NCBI RefSeq assembly: GCF_002855575.1
Contig: NZ_PKRQ01000006.1
Location: 186,001 to 250,000 of the forward strand
Source: Tabrizicola sp. TH137
GTDB taxonomy: Bacteria > Pseudomonadota > Alphaproteobacteria > Rhodobacterales > Rhodobacteraceae
Reading direction: 5' to 3'
Length of the DNA: 64,000 nt
The position numbers and the translations under genes were made by a program. Positions 17,365 to 26,945 of this stretch are shown here, piece by piece. Numbering within the stretch: the stretch's first letter is position 1; each line of letters starts with the position of its first letter. The notes beneath the pieces were generated by a model. It was not told the origin of the DNA, ran no database searches, and worked only from the letters and a program-made list of their open reading frames with translations.

Positions 17365-17768
17365 GCGGTCTTCTCCTCATGCGCGGCCAGCACCGCGCGA
17401 ATGCGTTCGGGCCAGCGCGCGGGCCGCCCCTCCGGCGACAGCCAGACCAGCACCAGCCGCGCGACAAGGCGCAGCGCGCCGCCACAGCGCGCCTCCAGCC
17501 GGAACCCGGCGGAACTGCCGCCCAGCTTTTCCACCACCAGCCCCCAGTCCAGCACCTCGCCCAGCCGCGACGGCGCGTGGAAATCCGTCTCCACCCGCGC
17601 CGTCGGCACGCCGATGCCATCCGCCATCATGGCGGCATAGGAATAGCCCACGATCTCGCGGAAGAAATTCTCCATGACCGAATTCGTCATCTCGAAATAG
17701 CGGGGATAGAAGACGATCCCCGCCGGATCGCAATGGTTGAACTCGACGCGGATCGCGCGCTGATACAT
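17361..17768 (-). CDS. 4-hydroxybenzoyl-CoA thioesterase-like hot-dog protein
   Basis: Acyl-CoA thioesterase of the YbgC/4-hydroxybenzoyl-CoA type, 135 residues, cytoplasmic. FNHCDPAGIVFYPRYFEM (about residues 10-27) carries the catalytic Asp14 of this subfamily. I start at MYQRAIRVEF (17768). It probably releases or proof-reads aromatic or alicyclic CoA thioesters formed by the neighbouring enzymes. Translationally coupled to the Rid gene and 22 bases from the cupin gene. Confidence 0.82.
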   Translation of the reverse strand: MYQRAIRVEFNHCDPAGIVFYPRYFEMTNSVMENFFREIVGYSYAAMMADGIGVPTARVETDFHAPSRLGEVLDWGLVVEKLGGSSAGFRLEARCGGALRLVARLVLVWLSPEGRPARWPERIRAVLAAHEEKTA

Positions 17769-17790
17769 GGGCCCCTGTCTCCTGCGCCGC

Positions 17791-18243
17791 TCAGTCGTTG
17801 GCTTCGGGCGGCAGGAAATCCACGTCATGCGCGGCCGAGGCGGCGATGATGGCGGGGATATCCGTCATGTCGTGCAACTGGTCGAACAGCGCCTCGAGCT
17901 TGCCCGCCGGCGATACCCAGAACAGCGCCCGGCAGGGCTTGTCGGACTTGTTGAAATAGCCATGCGGCACCCCGCGCGGCATCCGCACCAGATCGCCCGC
18001 CCGCGCCGTATGCCAGACCCCGTCCAGCTTCAGCTCCAGCTGACCTTCCTGCACGAGGATGAATTCATCCTGCGTCGGATGCACATGCACCGGCACATAT
18101 TGCCCCGGCTCGCTGTTGGTCTCGAAGGCAAAGGTCGCCTCGCAGCTTGCCTTCGGGAAATAGCGCTGCCCGAGGATGTTGAGTTCGCGCCCGTGATAGG
18201 CGCTGCCGTCCTTCGTGATGCCGCCGTCCAGTGTCTTGGTCAT
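17791..18243 (-). CDS. Cupin-domain protein
   Basis: Single-domain cupin, 150 residues. The two cupin motifs are seen as VPVHVHPTQDEFILVQEGQL (about residues 50-69, His-x-His...Glu metal ligands) and GDLVRMPRGVPHGYFN (about 83-98, last His ligand). Proteins of this kind accompany anthraniloyl-CoA/salicylyl-CoA hydroxylase genes and may be dioxygenases, isomerases or ligand sensors; the sequence does not decide. Located between the acyl-CoA dehydrogenase and the thioesterase in one operon. Confidence 0.78.
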   Translation of the reverse strand: MTKTLDGGITKDGSAYHGRELNILGQRYFPKASCEATFAFETNSEPGQYVPVHVHPTQDEFILVQEGQLELKLDGVWHTARAGDLVRMPRGVPHGYFNKSDKPCRALFWVSPAGKLEALFDQLHDMTDIPAIIAASAAHDVDFLPPEAND

Positions 18244-18265
18244 GTCCCTCTCCCCTGTTGTGCCG

Positions 18266-19402
18266 TCAGCCCAGGATGCTGCGGGCGATCACCACCCGCT
18301 GCACATCCGACGCCCCCTCATAGATCCGCAACGCGCGGATTTCACGATAGAGGCTTTCCACCACCGACCCGTGCCGCACGCCGTCGCCGCCATGCAACTG
18401 CACCGCCATGTCGATCACCTCCTGCGCGGCCTCGGTGGCGTAAAGCTTCGCCATCGCCGCCTCGCGCGTCACCCGCGCCGCGCCATTGTCCTTGGTCCAG
18501 GCCGCCCGATAGACCAACAGCGCCGCCGCGTCGATCTTCAGCGCCATGTCGGCCAGATGGCCCTGCACCATCTGCAACCCCGCCAGCGGCTCGCCCTGTA
18601 TCCGCCGCGCCTTCACCCGCGCCAGCGCCTCGTCCAGCGCCCGCCGCGCAAAGCCCAGCGCCGCCGCCCCGACGGTGGACCGGAACACGTCCAGCACCGA
18701 CATGGCCAGCTTGAACCCCTCGCCGGGACGGCCGATCAGCGCCTCTTCCGGCAGCACAACGCCCCGCATCCGCAGGCTGGCCAGCGGATGCGGCGCGATC
18801 ACCTCCAGCCGCTCCACCACCTCCAGCCCCGCCACATCGGCGGGCATCAGGAAGGCCGACAGGCCCTTCGCCCCCGGCGCCTCGCCCGTGCGGGCGAAAA
18901 GGACATAGAGATCGGCAATCCCGCCATTGGAAATCCAGGTCTTCTCGCCCTCGATCAGCCAGCCGCCCTGCACCCGGCTTGCCGTCGTGGCCGTCGCCGC
19001 CACGTCGGACCCCGATCCCGGTTCCGTCAGGGCAAAGGCGGCGATGGCCTCCCCCGCCCGCGTCCGCTCCAGCCACCGCTTCTGTTCCGCCGTCCCGAAC
19101 AGGCTGACCGCCCCCATGCCCAGCCCCTGCATGGCAAAGGCGAAATCCGCCAGCCCGTCATGCCGCGCCAGCGTCTCGCGGATCAGGCAGAGCGTGCGGA
19201 CATCCAGCCGCTCCCCCTCGCCCGCGCCGGAATGCGTCAGCCAACCGCCCTGCCCCAGCATCCGCACCAGCGCACGGCAGGCGGCATCCACATCACCATG
19301 CGCCACCGGCAGATGCGCGGCACACCACGCCTCCAGCGCCGCCGCCAGATCGCGATGCCGCGCCTCGAAAAAGGGCCAGTCCAGAAAGCTTTGATCGCTC
19401 AT
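18266..19402 (-). CDS. Acyl-CoA dehydrogenase
   Basis: FAD-dependent alpha,beta-desaturation of an acyl-CoA, electrons passing to ETF; 378 residues. Signatures are [15 protein letters not shown] (about residues 124-138), [37 protein letters not shown] and [11 protein letters not shown], whose Glu is the catalytic base. In this operon a cyclic or dicarboxylic CoA thioester from the dearomatised ring is the likely substrate. The start codon sits just after the copy of the 22-base repeat; GAAGACGAG is the ribosome site and overlaps it. Confidence 0.9.
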   Translation of the reverse strand: MSDQSFLDWPFFEARHRDLAAALEAWCAAHLPVAHGDVDAACRALVRMLGQGGWLTHSGAGEGERLDVRTLCLIRETLARHDGLADFAFAMQGLGMGAVSLFGTAEQKRWLERTRAGEAIAAFALTEPGSGSDVAATATTASRVQGGWLIEGEKTWISNGGIADLYVLFARTGEAPGAKGLSAFLMPADVAGLEVVERLEVIAPHPLASLRMRGVVLPEEALIGRPGEGFKLAMSVLDVFRSTVGAAALGFARRALDEALARVKARRIQGEPLAGLQMVQGHLADMALKIDAAALLVYRAAWTKDNGAARVTREAAMAKLYATEAAQEVIDMAVQLHGGDGVRHGSVVESLYREIRALRIYEGASDVQRVVIARSILG

Positions 19403-19481
19403 CTCGTCTTCATCTTGGCAAAAATACTCTCAGGGGGTGAGGAGCGAAGCGACGAGGGGGCGGAACGCCCCCTGCAACGCC
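19403..19481 (-). repeat. Intercistronic hairpin plus 22-base dispersed repeat
   Basis: Between the enoyl-CoA hydratase stop and the acyl-CoA dehydrogenase start. AGGGGGC/GCCCCCT arms form a GC hairpin near 19454-19473, and bases 19408-19429 are identical to 2563-2584 between soxB and soxD. It may separate expression of the two halves of the operon. Confidence 0.65.
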
Positions 19482-20294
19482 TCAATCCCCGCGAAACAGC
19501 GGGGTCTCCTTGGCAACAAAGGCGTGATAGGCCCGTTCGAAATCGCGGGTCTGCATGCAGATCGCCTGCGCCTGCGCCTCGGCCTCGATGGCCTGATCGA
19601 GCCCCATGTTCCATTCCTGATTGAGCTGGGTCTTCGTCATCCCATGCGCGAAGGTCGGCCCGGCCGCCAAGGCACGCGCAAGGTCCATCGCCGCCGCGTC
19701 CAAGGCTTCCGGGGCATGCAGCGCGTTCCAGAATCCCCAGCGTTCCCCCTCCTCGGCCCGCATCACCCGGCCGGTATAGAGCAGTTCCGCCGCCCGCCCC
19801 TGCCCGATGATCCGCGGCAGCATCGCGCAGGCCCCCATGTCGCAACCCGCCAGCCCGACGCGGGTGAACAGGAAGGCGCATTTCGCCCCCGGTGTCGCCA
19901 GCCGCAGGTCGGCGGCCATCGCCATGATCGCCCCCGCCCCCACGCAGATGCCATCCACCGCGGCGATGACAGGCTTGCCGCAGCCGATCATGGCCTTGAC
20001 CAGATCGCCGGTCATCCGGGTGAAGGCGAGAAGCTCCTTCATCTCCATCCCGACCAGCGGGCCGATGATGTCATGCACATCCCCGCCCGAACAGAAATTG
20101 CCCCCGTTCGAGGCGATCACCACCACATCCACATCGCTGGCATAGGGCAGCGCACGGAAGGTGTCGCGCAATTCGGCATAGGAGTCGAAGGTCAGCGGGT
20201 TCTTCCGCTCCGGGCGGTTCAGCCGGATCACCGCCACGCGGTCCGTCACCTCCCACAGGAAATGCTGCGGTTGCAGCCCGGCCATGGCCCCCAT
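19482..20294 (-). CDS. Enoyl-CoA hydratase/isomerase family protein
   Basis: Crotonase-fold enzyme, 270 residues, for hydration (or ring hydrolysis) of an unsaturated CoA thioester. The oxyanion-hole segment is [20 protein letters not shown] (about residues 61-80), and the second one is [20 protein letters not shown]. The catalytic-Glu region reads [20 protein letters not shown]: the usual Glu at the end of the G(L/A)xG helix is not obvious, so a reaction other than simple hydration is possible. ATG 20294 overlaps the MarR stop (TGATG); GTG 20297 and ATG 20285 are alternatives. Confidence 0.85.
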   Translation of the reverse strand: MGAMAGLQPQHFLWEVTDRVAVIRLNRPERKNPLTFDSYAELRDTFRALPYASDVDVVVIASNGGNFCSGGDVHDIIGPLVGMEMKELLAFTRMTGDLVKAMIGCGKPVIAAVDGICVGAGAIMAMAADLRLATPGAKCAFLFTRVGLAGCDMGACAMLPRIIGQGRAAELLYTGRVMRAEEGERWGFWNALHAPEALDAAAMDLARALAAGPTFAHGMTKTQLNQEWNMGLDQAIEAEAQAQAICMQTRDFERAYHAFVAKETPLFRGD

Positions 20295-20728
20295 CACGCC
20301 TCTCCCATCCGCTTCAGGATATCGGTCAGCGCGTCCAGATCGGCCTCCGAAAGCCCCCCGAACATCCGCGCCACTTCCGCCTCATGCCCTGCCGCCAGCA
20401 CTTCGAACTGCGCCAGCCCCTCGGGCGTCAGCGCGACAAAGACCGTGCGCCGGTCGGTTTCCGACGGCATCCGCCGCACCAGCCCGTCTTTCTCCAACCG
20501 GTCCACCACCGTCGTCGCATTGCCATTCGACACCAGCAGCATCCGGGAAAGCTCGCTCATCGTCACGCAATCCCGGCGCCGATAGAGCGCGGCCATGACG
20601 TCGAAACGCGGCAGGGTCGTCTCGTGCCGCACCCGCAGGAATTCGCGCAGCTCGCTCTCCGCCGCGCGGGTCACGCCCAGCAGCCGGATCCACATCTTCA
20701 GGCGCCGCTTGGACAGGGAATCGCTCAC
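20294..20728 (-). CDS. MarR-family transcriptional regulator
   Basis: 144 residues, winged helix. [20 protein letters not shown] (about residues 56-75) is the recognition helix region, and [20 protein letters not shown] is the wing with the family's DRR motif. It starts at GTG, overlapping the SDR stop by GTGA. Embedded in the operon, it probably senses an aromatic CoA thioester or acid and represses this operon and the divergent one; the inverted repeat at 23815-23845 is a candidate site. Confidence 0.88.
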   Translation of the reverse strand: MSDSLSKRRLKMWIRLLGVTRAAESELREFLRVRHETTLPRFDVMAALYRRRDCVTMSELSRMLLVSNGNATTVVDRLEKDGLVRRMPSETDRRTVFVALTPEGLAQFEVLAAGHEAEVARMFGGLSEADLDALTDILKRMGEA

Positions 20729-21468
20729 ACCTCACCCCCGGAAATCACGATGCCCTGCCCGTTCACCCCCGCCGCCCCGTCGGAACAAAGCCAGAGCGCC
20801 GCCGATGTCACCTCGTCGGGCCGGTAAAGCCGCCCCTGCGGCGACATCCCCTCCAGCGCCGCCCGCGCCTGTTCGGGGGTCTTTCCCGTCTTCTCCGATA
20901 TCACCCGGATCGACTGCTCCGTCATCTCGGTATCCAGAAACCCCGGACAGATCGCATTTGCCGTCACCGGCCCTCTTGCCACTTCCAGCGCGACCGACCG
21001 CACCAGCCCCATCACCCCGTGCTTCGCCGCCGCATAGGGCGCCACCTTGGCATAGCCCTTCACGCCCGCCGTCGAGGCGATGGCGATCAACCGCCCCCAG
21101 CCGTCGAACTGCCGCAGCCCTTCGCGGAAGGTCAGGAAGACCCCCGTCAGGTTCACCGCGATCATCGCATTCCACTGCGCGAGGCTCGTCTTCGCCAGAA
21201 CCGCACTATCCGCCGCCCCGGCATTGGCAATCACCACATCCACCCTGCCCGCAGCGGCAAACAGCGCCTGGACCGACCCTTCCTCCGTCACGTCGCAGGG
21301 CAGCGCCCGGATCGCCCCATGCTGCGCCGCGACCGCGGCCAGCGCCTCGACCCGCCGCCCGCAGATGACAACCTCGGCCGCCCCCGCACGGGCGAAGCCC
21401 AGCGCAAGGTCCGCCCCCGCGCCCGACCCGCCGCCCGTGACCAGAACCCGCCGCCCCGCTACGCTCAT
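20725..21468 (-). CDS. SDR-family oxidoreductase, 3-hydroxyacyl-CoA dehydrogenase type
   Basis: 247-residue short-chain dehydrogenase. Cofactor motif [18 protein letters not shown] (about residues 9-26), NAG in [10 protein letters not shown], catalytic Ser in [10 protein letters not shown] and Tyr-x3-Lys in YAAAKHG. Start chosen at MSVAGRRVL, where ATG overlaps the stop of the fusion monooxygenase. Position right behind the dearomatising enzyme suggests it reduces or oxidises a ring keto/hydroxy group of the CoA thioester product. Confidence 0.85.
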   Translation of the reverse strand: MSVAGRRVLVTGGGSGAGADLALGFARAGAAEVVICGRRVEALAAVAAQHGAIRALPCDVTEEGSVQALFAAAGRVDVVIANAGAADSAVLAKTSLAQWNAMIAVNLTGVFLTFREGLRQFDGWGRLIAIASTAGVKGYAKVAPYAAAKHGVMGLVRSVALEVARGPVTANAICPGFLDTEMTEQSIRVISEKTGKTPEQARAALEGMSPQGRLYRPDEVTSAALWLCSDGAAGVNGQGIVISGGEV

Positions 21469-23750
21469 GCCCGGATCACCTCGACCGCCTTCTGCTGCAA
21501 ACGCCGCATCTGGTCGCGCCCTGCCAGATAGGGCAGCGGCCAGTCGGTCGCAGCATCGCCCATGGCGACGGCGGCGTGAAGGGTCCAATAGGGATTGGCC
21601 AGATGCAGCCGCGCAAGGCAGACAAGATCGGCCCGCCCGGCCAGCAGGATGGAATTCACATGATCGGGTTCGGTGATGTTGCCCACCGCCATCGTGGCGA
21701 TCCCCGCCTCGTTGCGGATACGGTCGCTGAAGGGCGTCTGGAACATCCGCCCATAGACAGGCCGCGCCTCCACCGAGGTCTGCCCCGCCGAAACGTCGAT
21801 GATATCCGCCCCCGCACCCGCGAACATCCGCGCGATCTGCACCGCCTCATCCGGCGTCACGCCTTCGTCACCGACCCAATCCGTTGCAGAGATACGCACC
21901 GCCAGCGGCTTCTCCTCGCCCCAGGCCGCGCGCATCGCCCGCAACACCTCCAGCGGCCAGCGCATCCGGTTCTCCAGACTGCCGCCATAGGCATCCGCCC
22001 GCCGGTTCGATTTCGGGCTGATGAAGGAGGACAGCAGATAGCCATGCGCCGCATGCAGTTCGATCATGTCGAACCCTGCCCGCTTCGCCATTTCGGTGGC
22101 CGCGACGAATTCCGCCGTCACCGCCTCCATATCGGCCCGCGTCATCTCGCGCGGGACCGCGTTCCGGGCCGACCACGGCACCGGCGACGGCGCGATGATT
22201 TCCCAATTCCCCGCAGGCAGGGGCGCATCCCCCTCTTCCCAGCCGACCTGGGTAGAGGCCTTCCGCCCCGCATGGCCGATCTGGCAGCAGATCTTCGCCT
22301 CCGTCTCGGCATGGACGAAATCCACGATCCGCTTCCAGGCCGCCTCATGCTCCGGCGCATAAAGCCCCGGACAGCCCGGCGTGATCCGCCCCTGCGCGCT
22401 GGTGCAGGTCATTTCCGTATAGACCAGCCCCGCCCCGCCCTTGGCGCGTTCGCCGTAATGCACCAGATGCCAGTCGGTCGGGCATCCCTCCACCGCCTTG
22501 TACTGCGCCATGGGCGACACCACGACACGGTTCCGCAACGCCATGTCGCGCAGCCGGAAGGGCGCGAACATGGGCTTGCGCCCCTTCTGCCCGCCCGCCT
22601 GTTCCTGGAACCAGTCCTCCGCCCGGCCCAGCCATGCCGGATCGCGCAGGCGCAGGTTCTCATGCGAAATCCGCTGACTGCGCGTCAGCAGCGAATAGGC
22701 GAACTGTTCCGGCGGCAGGTCCAGATAGCGCTCCACCTGCTCGAACCATTCCAGGCTGTTCCGCGCCGCCGATTGCAGGCGCAGCACCTCCACCCGCCGC
22801 TCGTCCTGATAACGCTGGAAGGCCGCCTGCATATCCGCTTCGGAATGCAGGAATTCCGCCAGGGCGATGGCGCTGTCGAAGGCCAGCCGCGTGCCGGACC
22901 CGATGGAGAAATGCCCCGTCGCCGCCGCATCGCCCATCAGCACCACATTCTCGTGATACCAGGTCCCGCAGATCACGCGGGGGAAGTTCATCCACACCGC
23001 CGACCCGCGCAGATGCGCCGCGTTGGAAATCAGCGCGTGACCGCCCAGATGCCGCTCGAAGATCCGGCGGCAGGTCTCCACCGTCTCCTCCTTGGACAGG
23101 TCGGCAAAACCCCATCTGTCCCAGGTCTCCTGCGCCATCTCGACGATGAAGGTCGCGGTCTTGTCATCGAACTGATAGGCATGAGCCCAGACCCAGCCAT
23201 GCTCCGTCTTCTCGAAGATGAAGGTGAAGGCATCGTCGAATTTCTGATGCGTCCCCAGCCAGACGAACTTGCACAGGCGCATGTCGATATCGGGCTGGAA
23301 CACCTCGGCATATTCCTTGCGCACGGCCGAATTGATGCCATCCGAGGCGACGACGAGGTCATAGTCCTTGCGGTATTCCTCCGCCGTCCGGAATTCCGTC
23401 TCGAATTGCAGATCGACACCCAGTTCCCGCGCCCGCGCCTGCAACAGGATCAGCATCTGCTTGCGCCCGATGCCCGCGAAACCATGCCCCCCGGAAACCG
23501 TCCGCACGCCGTCATGCACCACGGCGATATCGTCCCAATAGGCGAAATGGTCACGGATCGCCTGCGTGGAAACAGGGTCATTCTTCTGCATCCGCCCCAG
23601 CGCATCATCCGACAGCACCACGCCCCAGCCGAAGGTATCATTGGCCCGGTTGCGTTCCAGCACCGTCACCTGATGCGACGGATCGCGCAGCTTCATCGAG
23701 ATGGCAAAGTAAAGTCCGGCAGGACCGCCGCCGAGGCAGAGAATCTTCAT
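21465..23750 (-). CDS. Bifunctional FAD monooxygenase/OYE reductase, 2-aminobenzoyl-CoA or salicylyl-CoA 5-hydroxylase type
   Basis: 761-residue fusion that hydroxylates and reduces an ortho-substituted benzoyl-CoA. Residues 1-390 are a class A flavin monooxygenase: [16 protein letters not shown] (FAD), [13 protein letters not shown] (DG motif, about 136) and [18 protein letters not shown] (GD motif, about 273). Residues from about 393 are an Old Yellow Enzyme domain with [20 protein letters not shown] (about 563-582) and [12 protein letters not shown]. This architecture is that of 2-aminobenzoyl-CoA monooxygenase/reductase (anthranilate degradation in Azoarcus) and salicylyl-CoA 5-hydroxylase. 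The Rid gene and the absence of gentisate genes favour an amino substrate here. Start at MKILCLGG, with inframe residues upstream rejected as promoter DNA. First gene of the operon. Confidence 0.88.
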   Translation of the reverse strand: MKILCLGGGPAGLYFAISMKLRDPSHQVTVLERNRANDTFGWGVVLSDDALGRMQKNDPVSTQAIRDHFAYWDDIAVVHDGVRTVSGGHGFAGIGRKQMLILLQARARELGVDLQFETEFRTAEEYRKDYDLVVASDGINSAVRKEYAEVFQPDIDMRLCKFVWLGTHQKFDDAFTFIFEKTEHGWVWAHAYQFDDKTATFIVEMAQETWDRWGFADLSKEETVETCRRIFERHLGGHALISNAAHLRGSAVWMNFPRVICGTWYHENVVLMGDAAATGHFSIGSGTRLAFDSAIALAEFLHSEADMQAAFQRYQDERRVEVLRLQSAARNSLEWFEQVERYLDLPPEQFAYSLLTRSQRISHENLRLRDPAWLGRAEDWFQEQAGGQKGRKPMFAPFRLRDMALRNRVVVSPMAQYKAVEGCPTDWHLVHYGERAKGGAGLVYTEMTCTSAQGRITPGCPGLYAPEHEAAWKRIVDFVHAETEAKICCQIGHAGRKASTQVGWEEGDAPLPAGNWEIIAPSPVPWSARNAVPREMTRADMEAVTAEFVAATEMAKRAGFDMIELHAAHGYLLSSFISPKSNRRADAYGGSLENRMRWPLEVLRAMRAAWGEEKPLAVRISATDWVGDEGVTPDEAVQIARMFAGAGADIIDVSAGQTSVEARPVYGRMFQTPFSDRIRNEAGIATMAVGNITEPDHVNSILLAGRADLVCLARLHLANPYWTLHAAVAMGDAATDWPLPYLAGRDQMRRLQQKAVEVIRA

Positions 23751-23814
23751 CGACCCAAATCCCAGTTGCGGCGCGGAATGCGCCCTGATCCGAAGCTGGC
23801 ACCAAGAGGCATTC

Positions 23815-23845
23815 ATTTCAAGTTCAAAATTTTCGGGCTTGAAAT
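23815..23845. promoter_or_regulatory. Inverted-repeat operator candidate between divergent catabolic operons
   Basis: ATTTCAAG (23815-23822) and CTTGAAAT (23838-23845) are perfect 8-base arms 15 bases apart, in an AT-rich island within the 122-base divergent region. It overlaps TTCAAGTTCAAAAT (23817-23830), one of four copies of a shared motif. Likely site for the MarR regulator of this operon or for the winged-helix regulator at 30536-31090. Confidence 0.5.
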
Positions 23846-23872
23846 TTTTCGGCAAGCCGCGAAGATGCCGTC

Positions 23873-24640
23873 ATGGAACTGCTGATCGACCGCATGGACG
23901 GGTGGGCGCGGCTCACCCTCAACCGCCCGGCGCAGAAGAATGCGCTGAACACCGCCCTTCTCGGGGCGGTGGCCGGGGCGCTGACGGAATTTGCCGCCGA
24001 TCCGGCGATCCGCGCCGTGGTTCTTGCGGGGGCAGAGGGCAATTTCGCCGCCGGGGCCGATATCGGCGAGATCGAACACAAGACCGCCACCGAAGGCGCC
24101 GCCGACCCGCGCAAGGCGCATTGGGCCGCGATCCGCGCCTTCCCCAAGCCGCTCATCGCGGCGGTCGAGGGATTCGCCCTTGGCGGCGGCTTCGAACTGG
24201 CGCTGATGGCCGATCTGATGGTGCTTGGCCCCACGGCCCGTCTCGGCCTGCCGGAAACCAATCTCGGCCTTATCCCCGGCGCGGGCGGAGGGCAGCGACT
24301 GATGGCGCTGGCGGGCCGGGCGCGGGCGATGCGCATGGTCCTCACCGGCGAGGTGATCGACGCCGCGACGGCCCATGACTGGGGCATCGCCTCTTACCGG
24401 ATCGTTGAGGATGCGCCCGATGCGTGCCCACAGTTTGCGGCACAACTTGCGGCACGGATTGCGGCACGCGCGCCGCTGGCCCTGATGGCCGCAAAATCCG
24501 CCCTCATCGCAGGGGAAGAGCGCGCGCTTGCCCTGGCCGAGGAACGCGCCGCCTTCGAAAACCTGCTCGACAGCGCCGATAAATCCATCGGCATCCGCGC
24601 CTTCCGCAGCCGCGAGAAACCGGAGTTTCTGGGAAAATGA
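23873..24640 (+). CDS. Enoyl-CoA hydratase (PaaF/crotonase-like)
   Basis: 255-residue crotonase for beta-oxidation of the ring-opened CoA thioester. First oxyanion segment LAGAEGNFAAGADIGEIE (about residues 51-68), second AAVEGFALGGGFELALMADL (about 97-116), and catalytic-Glu region GLPETNLGLIPGAGGGQRL with Glu present, as in typical hydratases. First gene of a tightly coupled operon: its stop overlaps the next ATG (ATGA). Bases 24428-24467 within it (PQFAAQLAARIAA region) recur almost unchanged in noncoding DNA at 30483-30522. Confidence 0.9.
   Translation: MELLIDRMDGWARLTLNRPAQKNALNTALLGAVAGALTEFAADPAIRAVVLAGAEGNFAAGADIGEIEHKTATEGAADPRKAHWAAIRAFPKPLIAAVEGFALGGGFELALMADLMVLGPTARLGLPETNLGLIPGAGGGQRLMALAGRARAMRMVLTGEVIDAATAHDWGIASYRIVEDAPDACPQFAAQLAARIAARAPLALMAAKSALIAGEERALALAEERAAFENLLDSADKSIGIRAFRSREKPEFLGK
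24428..24467 (+). repeat. 40-base segment duplicated at 30483-30522 (copy inside the hydratase gene)
   Basis: Built from 12-base-like units of the form TTTGCGGCAC. It matches 30483-30522 at 36 of 40 bases. Here it codes for a helix that fits the hydratase family normally. Confidence 0.7.
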
Positions 24641-25749
24641 CCATCGGAATCATCGGCTTGGGCGCCATGGGCCTGGGCATCGCGCAGGTCTTTGCCATGG
24701 CGGGCCACCCTGTCCGCGCCACCGATGCCAACCCGGAAACCCGCGCCACCGCCCCGGCCCGCCTGTCGGACACCCTCTCTGCCCGTGTTGCGAAAGGCAG
24801 TCTGACAGAGGATGAAAAAACCGCGATCCTGCAAAGGCTTGTGGTCACCGAACGGGTCGAGGATATCGCCCCCGCCGATCTGGTGATCGAGGCGGTGGTG
24901 GAACGCCTCGCCGTCAAGCAATCGGTCTTTTCCCTGCTGGAACAGTATCTTGCACCGGGTGCCGTTCTGGCGACCAACACCTCTTCGCTGTCGGTCGGGG
25001 CCATCGCGCAGGGGCTGCACCGCCCGGATCGGGTGGTCGGTTTACACTTCTTCAACCCCGCCCCGGTAATGCGTCTGGTGGAACTGATCCCCCATGCCGG
25101 AACCGCAACCGATGCCGTGACCATCGCCCGCAGCCTGACGGAAAGCGCCGGAAAGACCGTCATCCAATGCGCCGACCGCCCCGGTTTCATCGTCAACCGC
25201 TGCGCCCGCCCCTATTACGGCGAGGCGCTGGCCATGCTGGAAGAAGGCCGCGATCCGGGCGAGATCGACGCCGCGATGATGGCGGCGGGCTATCGGCTTG
25301 GGCCTTTCGCGCTGATCGACCTGATCGGGGCCGACATCAACCTTGCCGCGACCGAAGGGCTGGCCGCAGCGATGGGACATCACCCGCGCTATCACGTCTT
25401 CACGGCGCTGAAACGGCAGGTGGAAAGCGGGCATATTGGCCGTAAGTCACTGAAAGGCTTTGTATTTCCAGACAATCCGCCACCCCCGCCCGCCGATGCC
25501 GCAACCATCGCCCTGCGCATCGAGGCGACGCTGGCCAACGAGGCGGCCTGGCTTTTGTCCGAAGGCGGAACGACGGCAGAAGGCATCGACACCGCGCTGA
25601 AGCTGGGCCTGAACTTCCCGCGCGGCCCGTTCGAGGCGCTGGCCCGCCACGGGCGCGGAACGGTCCTGCAAACCCTTGCCAGACTTGAAGAAAACGCCCC
25701 GCCCCATCTGAAATCCCGCTACCTTCCCGCCCCCGGACTGGCCCCATGA
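24637..25749 (+). CDS. 3-hydroxyacyl-CoA dehydrogenase (PaaH-like)
   Basis: NAD-dependent oxidation of a 3-hydroxyacyl-CoA, 370 residues. Rossmann motif GIIGLGAMGLGIAQVFAMAG (about residues 4-23), NTSSLSVGAIAQ, and catalytic His in VVGLHFFNPAPVMRLVELIP, followed by FIVNRCARPYYGEAL of the C-terminal domain. The C-terminal extension with a second small helical domain fits the PaaH/3-hydroxyadipyl-CoA group better than the 280-residue butyryl form. Coupled by overlaps to both neighbours. Confidence 0.92.
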   Translation: MTIGIIGLGAMGLGIAQVFAMAGHPVRATDANPETRATAPARLSDTLSARVAKGSLTEDEKTAILQRLVVTERVEDIAPADLVIEAVVERLAVKQSVFSLLEQYLAPGAVLATNTSSLSVGAIAQGLHRPDRVVGLHFFNPAPVMRLVELIPHAGTATDAVTIARSLTESAGKTVIQCADRPGFIVNRCARPYYGEALAMLEEGRDPGEIDAAMMAAGYRLGPFALIDLIGADINLAATEGLAAAMGHHPRYHVFTALKRQVESGHIGRKSLKGFVFPDNPPPPPADAATIALRIEATLANEAAWLLSEGGTTAEGIDTALKLGLNFPRGPFEALARHGRGTVLQTLARLEENAPPHLKSRYLPAPGLAP

Positions 25750-26921
25750 CCGACGTCTTCCTCTGCGCCCACCGCCGCACCCCGATCGGCCGCCATGGCG
25801 GCGCCCTGGCCATGATCCGCCCTGACGACATGGCCGCCCATGTGATCGACGGCCTGCTCGACCTGCATCCCGGGCTGGCGGTGGACGAGGTCATCTTCGG
25901 CTGCGCCAACCAGGCCGGAGAAGACAACCGCAACGTCGCCCGCATGGCCGTGCTGCTCTCCCGCCTGCCCGAAACCGTGCCGGCCCTGACGGTGAACCGC
26001 CTCTGCGCCTCGGGCCTCGACGCCGTGATCGCAGGCGCGCGGGCCATTCGCGACGGGGCCGATGTGGTGATCGCGGGCGGGGTGGAAAGCATGACCCGCG
26101 CCCCCTTCGTCCTGGGCAAGGCCGAGGCCGCCTTTTCCCGCCAGGCGGAAATCCACGACACGACAATAGGTTGGCGCTTCATCAACGACCGCATCGCCCG
26201 CGCCTATGGCACCGACTCGATGCCCGAAACGGCCGAGAACGTGGCGGCAGACCATGCCATCCCGAGGCAGGATCAGGATGCCTTCGCCTTCCGGTCGCAA
26301 TCGCGCTACAGCGCAGACTGGCACGCGCCCGACATCCTTCCCGTCACGATCCGATCGCGCAAGGGCGACACGGTGGTCGCCACCGACGAACACCCCCGCG
26401 CCACGACCCTTGAAAAACTCGCCGCCCTCCCCGCCCCCTTCCGCAGCGGCGGAACCGTCACGGCGGGCAATGCGGCGGGGATCAATGACGGGGCGGCGGC
26501 CCTGATCCTTGCCTCGGCGGCAGGGGTCAGGCGGCACGGCCTCACCCCCCTCGCCCGGATCGGCGCGGCAGCCTCGGCCGGGGTCGCCCCGCGCGTGATG
26601 GGCCTCGGCCCCGTCGCCGCCGCCGAACGGCTCACCCTTCGCACGGGACGAAACCCCCGCGATTACAGCCTGTTGGAGGTGAATGAAGCCTTCGCCGCGC
26701 AGGTCCTGGCCTGCCTCAGGTCCTGGGGCATCGCGGAGGACGCCCCGCAGGTGAACGCCCATGGCGGCGGGATCAGCATGGGCCATCCCCTGGGCATGTC
26801 CGGCGCGCGGATCGCCGGGACGGCGGCGCGGCGGCTGGCGGAAACGGGGGGCAGCGCGGCCCTCGTCACGCTCTGCGTGGGCGTGGGGCAAGGCGTGGCA
26901 CTGGAACTGCTTGCCCCGTAG
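25746..26921 (+). CDS. Thiolase, beta-ketoadipyl-CoA thiolase (PcaF/PaaJ) type
   Basis: Cleaves a 3-oxoacyl-CoA with CoA; by resemblance to PcaF/PaaJ the products would be succinyl-CoA and acetyl-CoA. 391 residues. Nucleophile Cys in NRLCASGLDAVIAGARAI (about residue 90); FGCANQAGEDNRNVARM and IHDTTIGWRFINDRI are typical of the ketoadipyl group; base His in GHPLGMSGARIAG and second Cys in LVTLCVGVGQG. Its sequence NAHGGGISMGHPLG differs slightly from the usual GGAIALGHPLG. Last gene of the operon; its TAG stop lies inside a 28-base palindrome. Confidence 0.92.
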   Translation: MTDVFLCAHRRTPIGRHGGALAMIRPDDMAAHVIDGLLDLHPGLAVDEVIFGCANQAGEDNRNVARMAVLLSRLPETVPALTVNRLCASGLDAVIAGARAIRDGADVVIAGGVESMTRAPFVLGKAEAAFSRQAEIHDTTIGWRFINDRIARAYGTDSMPETAENVAADHAIPRQDQDAFAFRSQSRYSADWHAPDILPVTIRSRKGDTVVATDEHPRATTLEKLAALPAPFRSGGTVTAGNAAGINDGAAALILASAAGVRRHGLTPLARIGAAASAGVAPRVMGLGPVAAAERLTLRTGRNPRDYSLLEVNEAFAAQVLACLRSWGIAEDAPQVNAHGGGISMGHPLGMSGARIAGTAARRLAETGGSAALVTLCVGVGQGVALELLAP

Positions 26922-26945
26922 GATGGGCAATATTGCCCATCCTAC
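26918..26945. terminator. Perfect 28-base palindrome containing both convergent stop codons
   Basis: Half-site GTAGGATGGGCAAT followed directly by its complement, without loop. The thiolase stop (TAG, 26919-26921) and the AraC-gene stop on the minus strand (26942-26944) are both inside it. Symmetric placement at a tail-to-tail junction suggests a bidirectional terminator or a REP-like element whose ends supply the stop codons. Confidence 0.75.
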
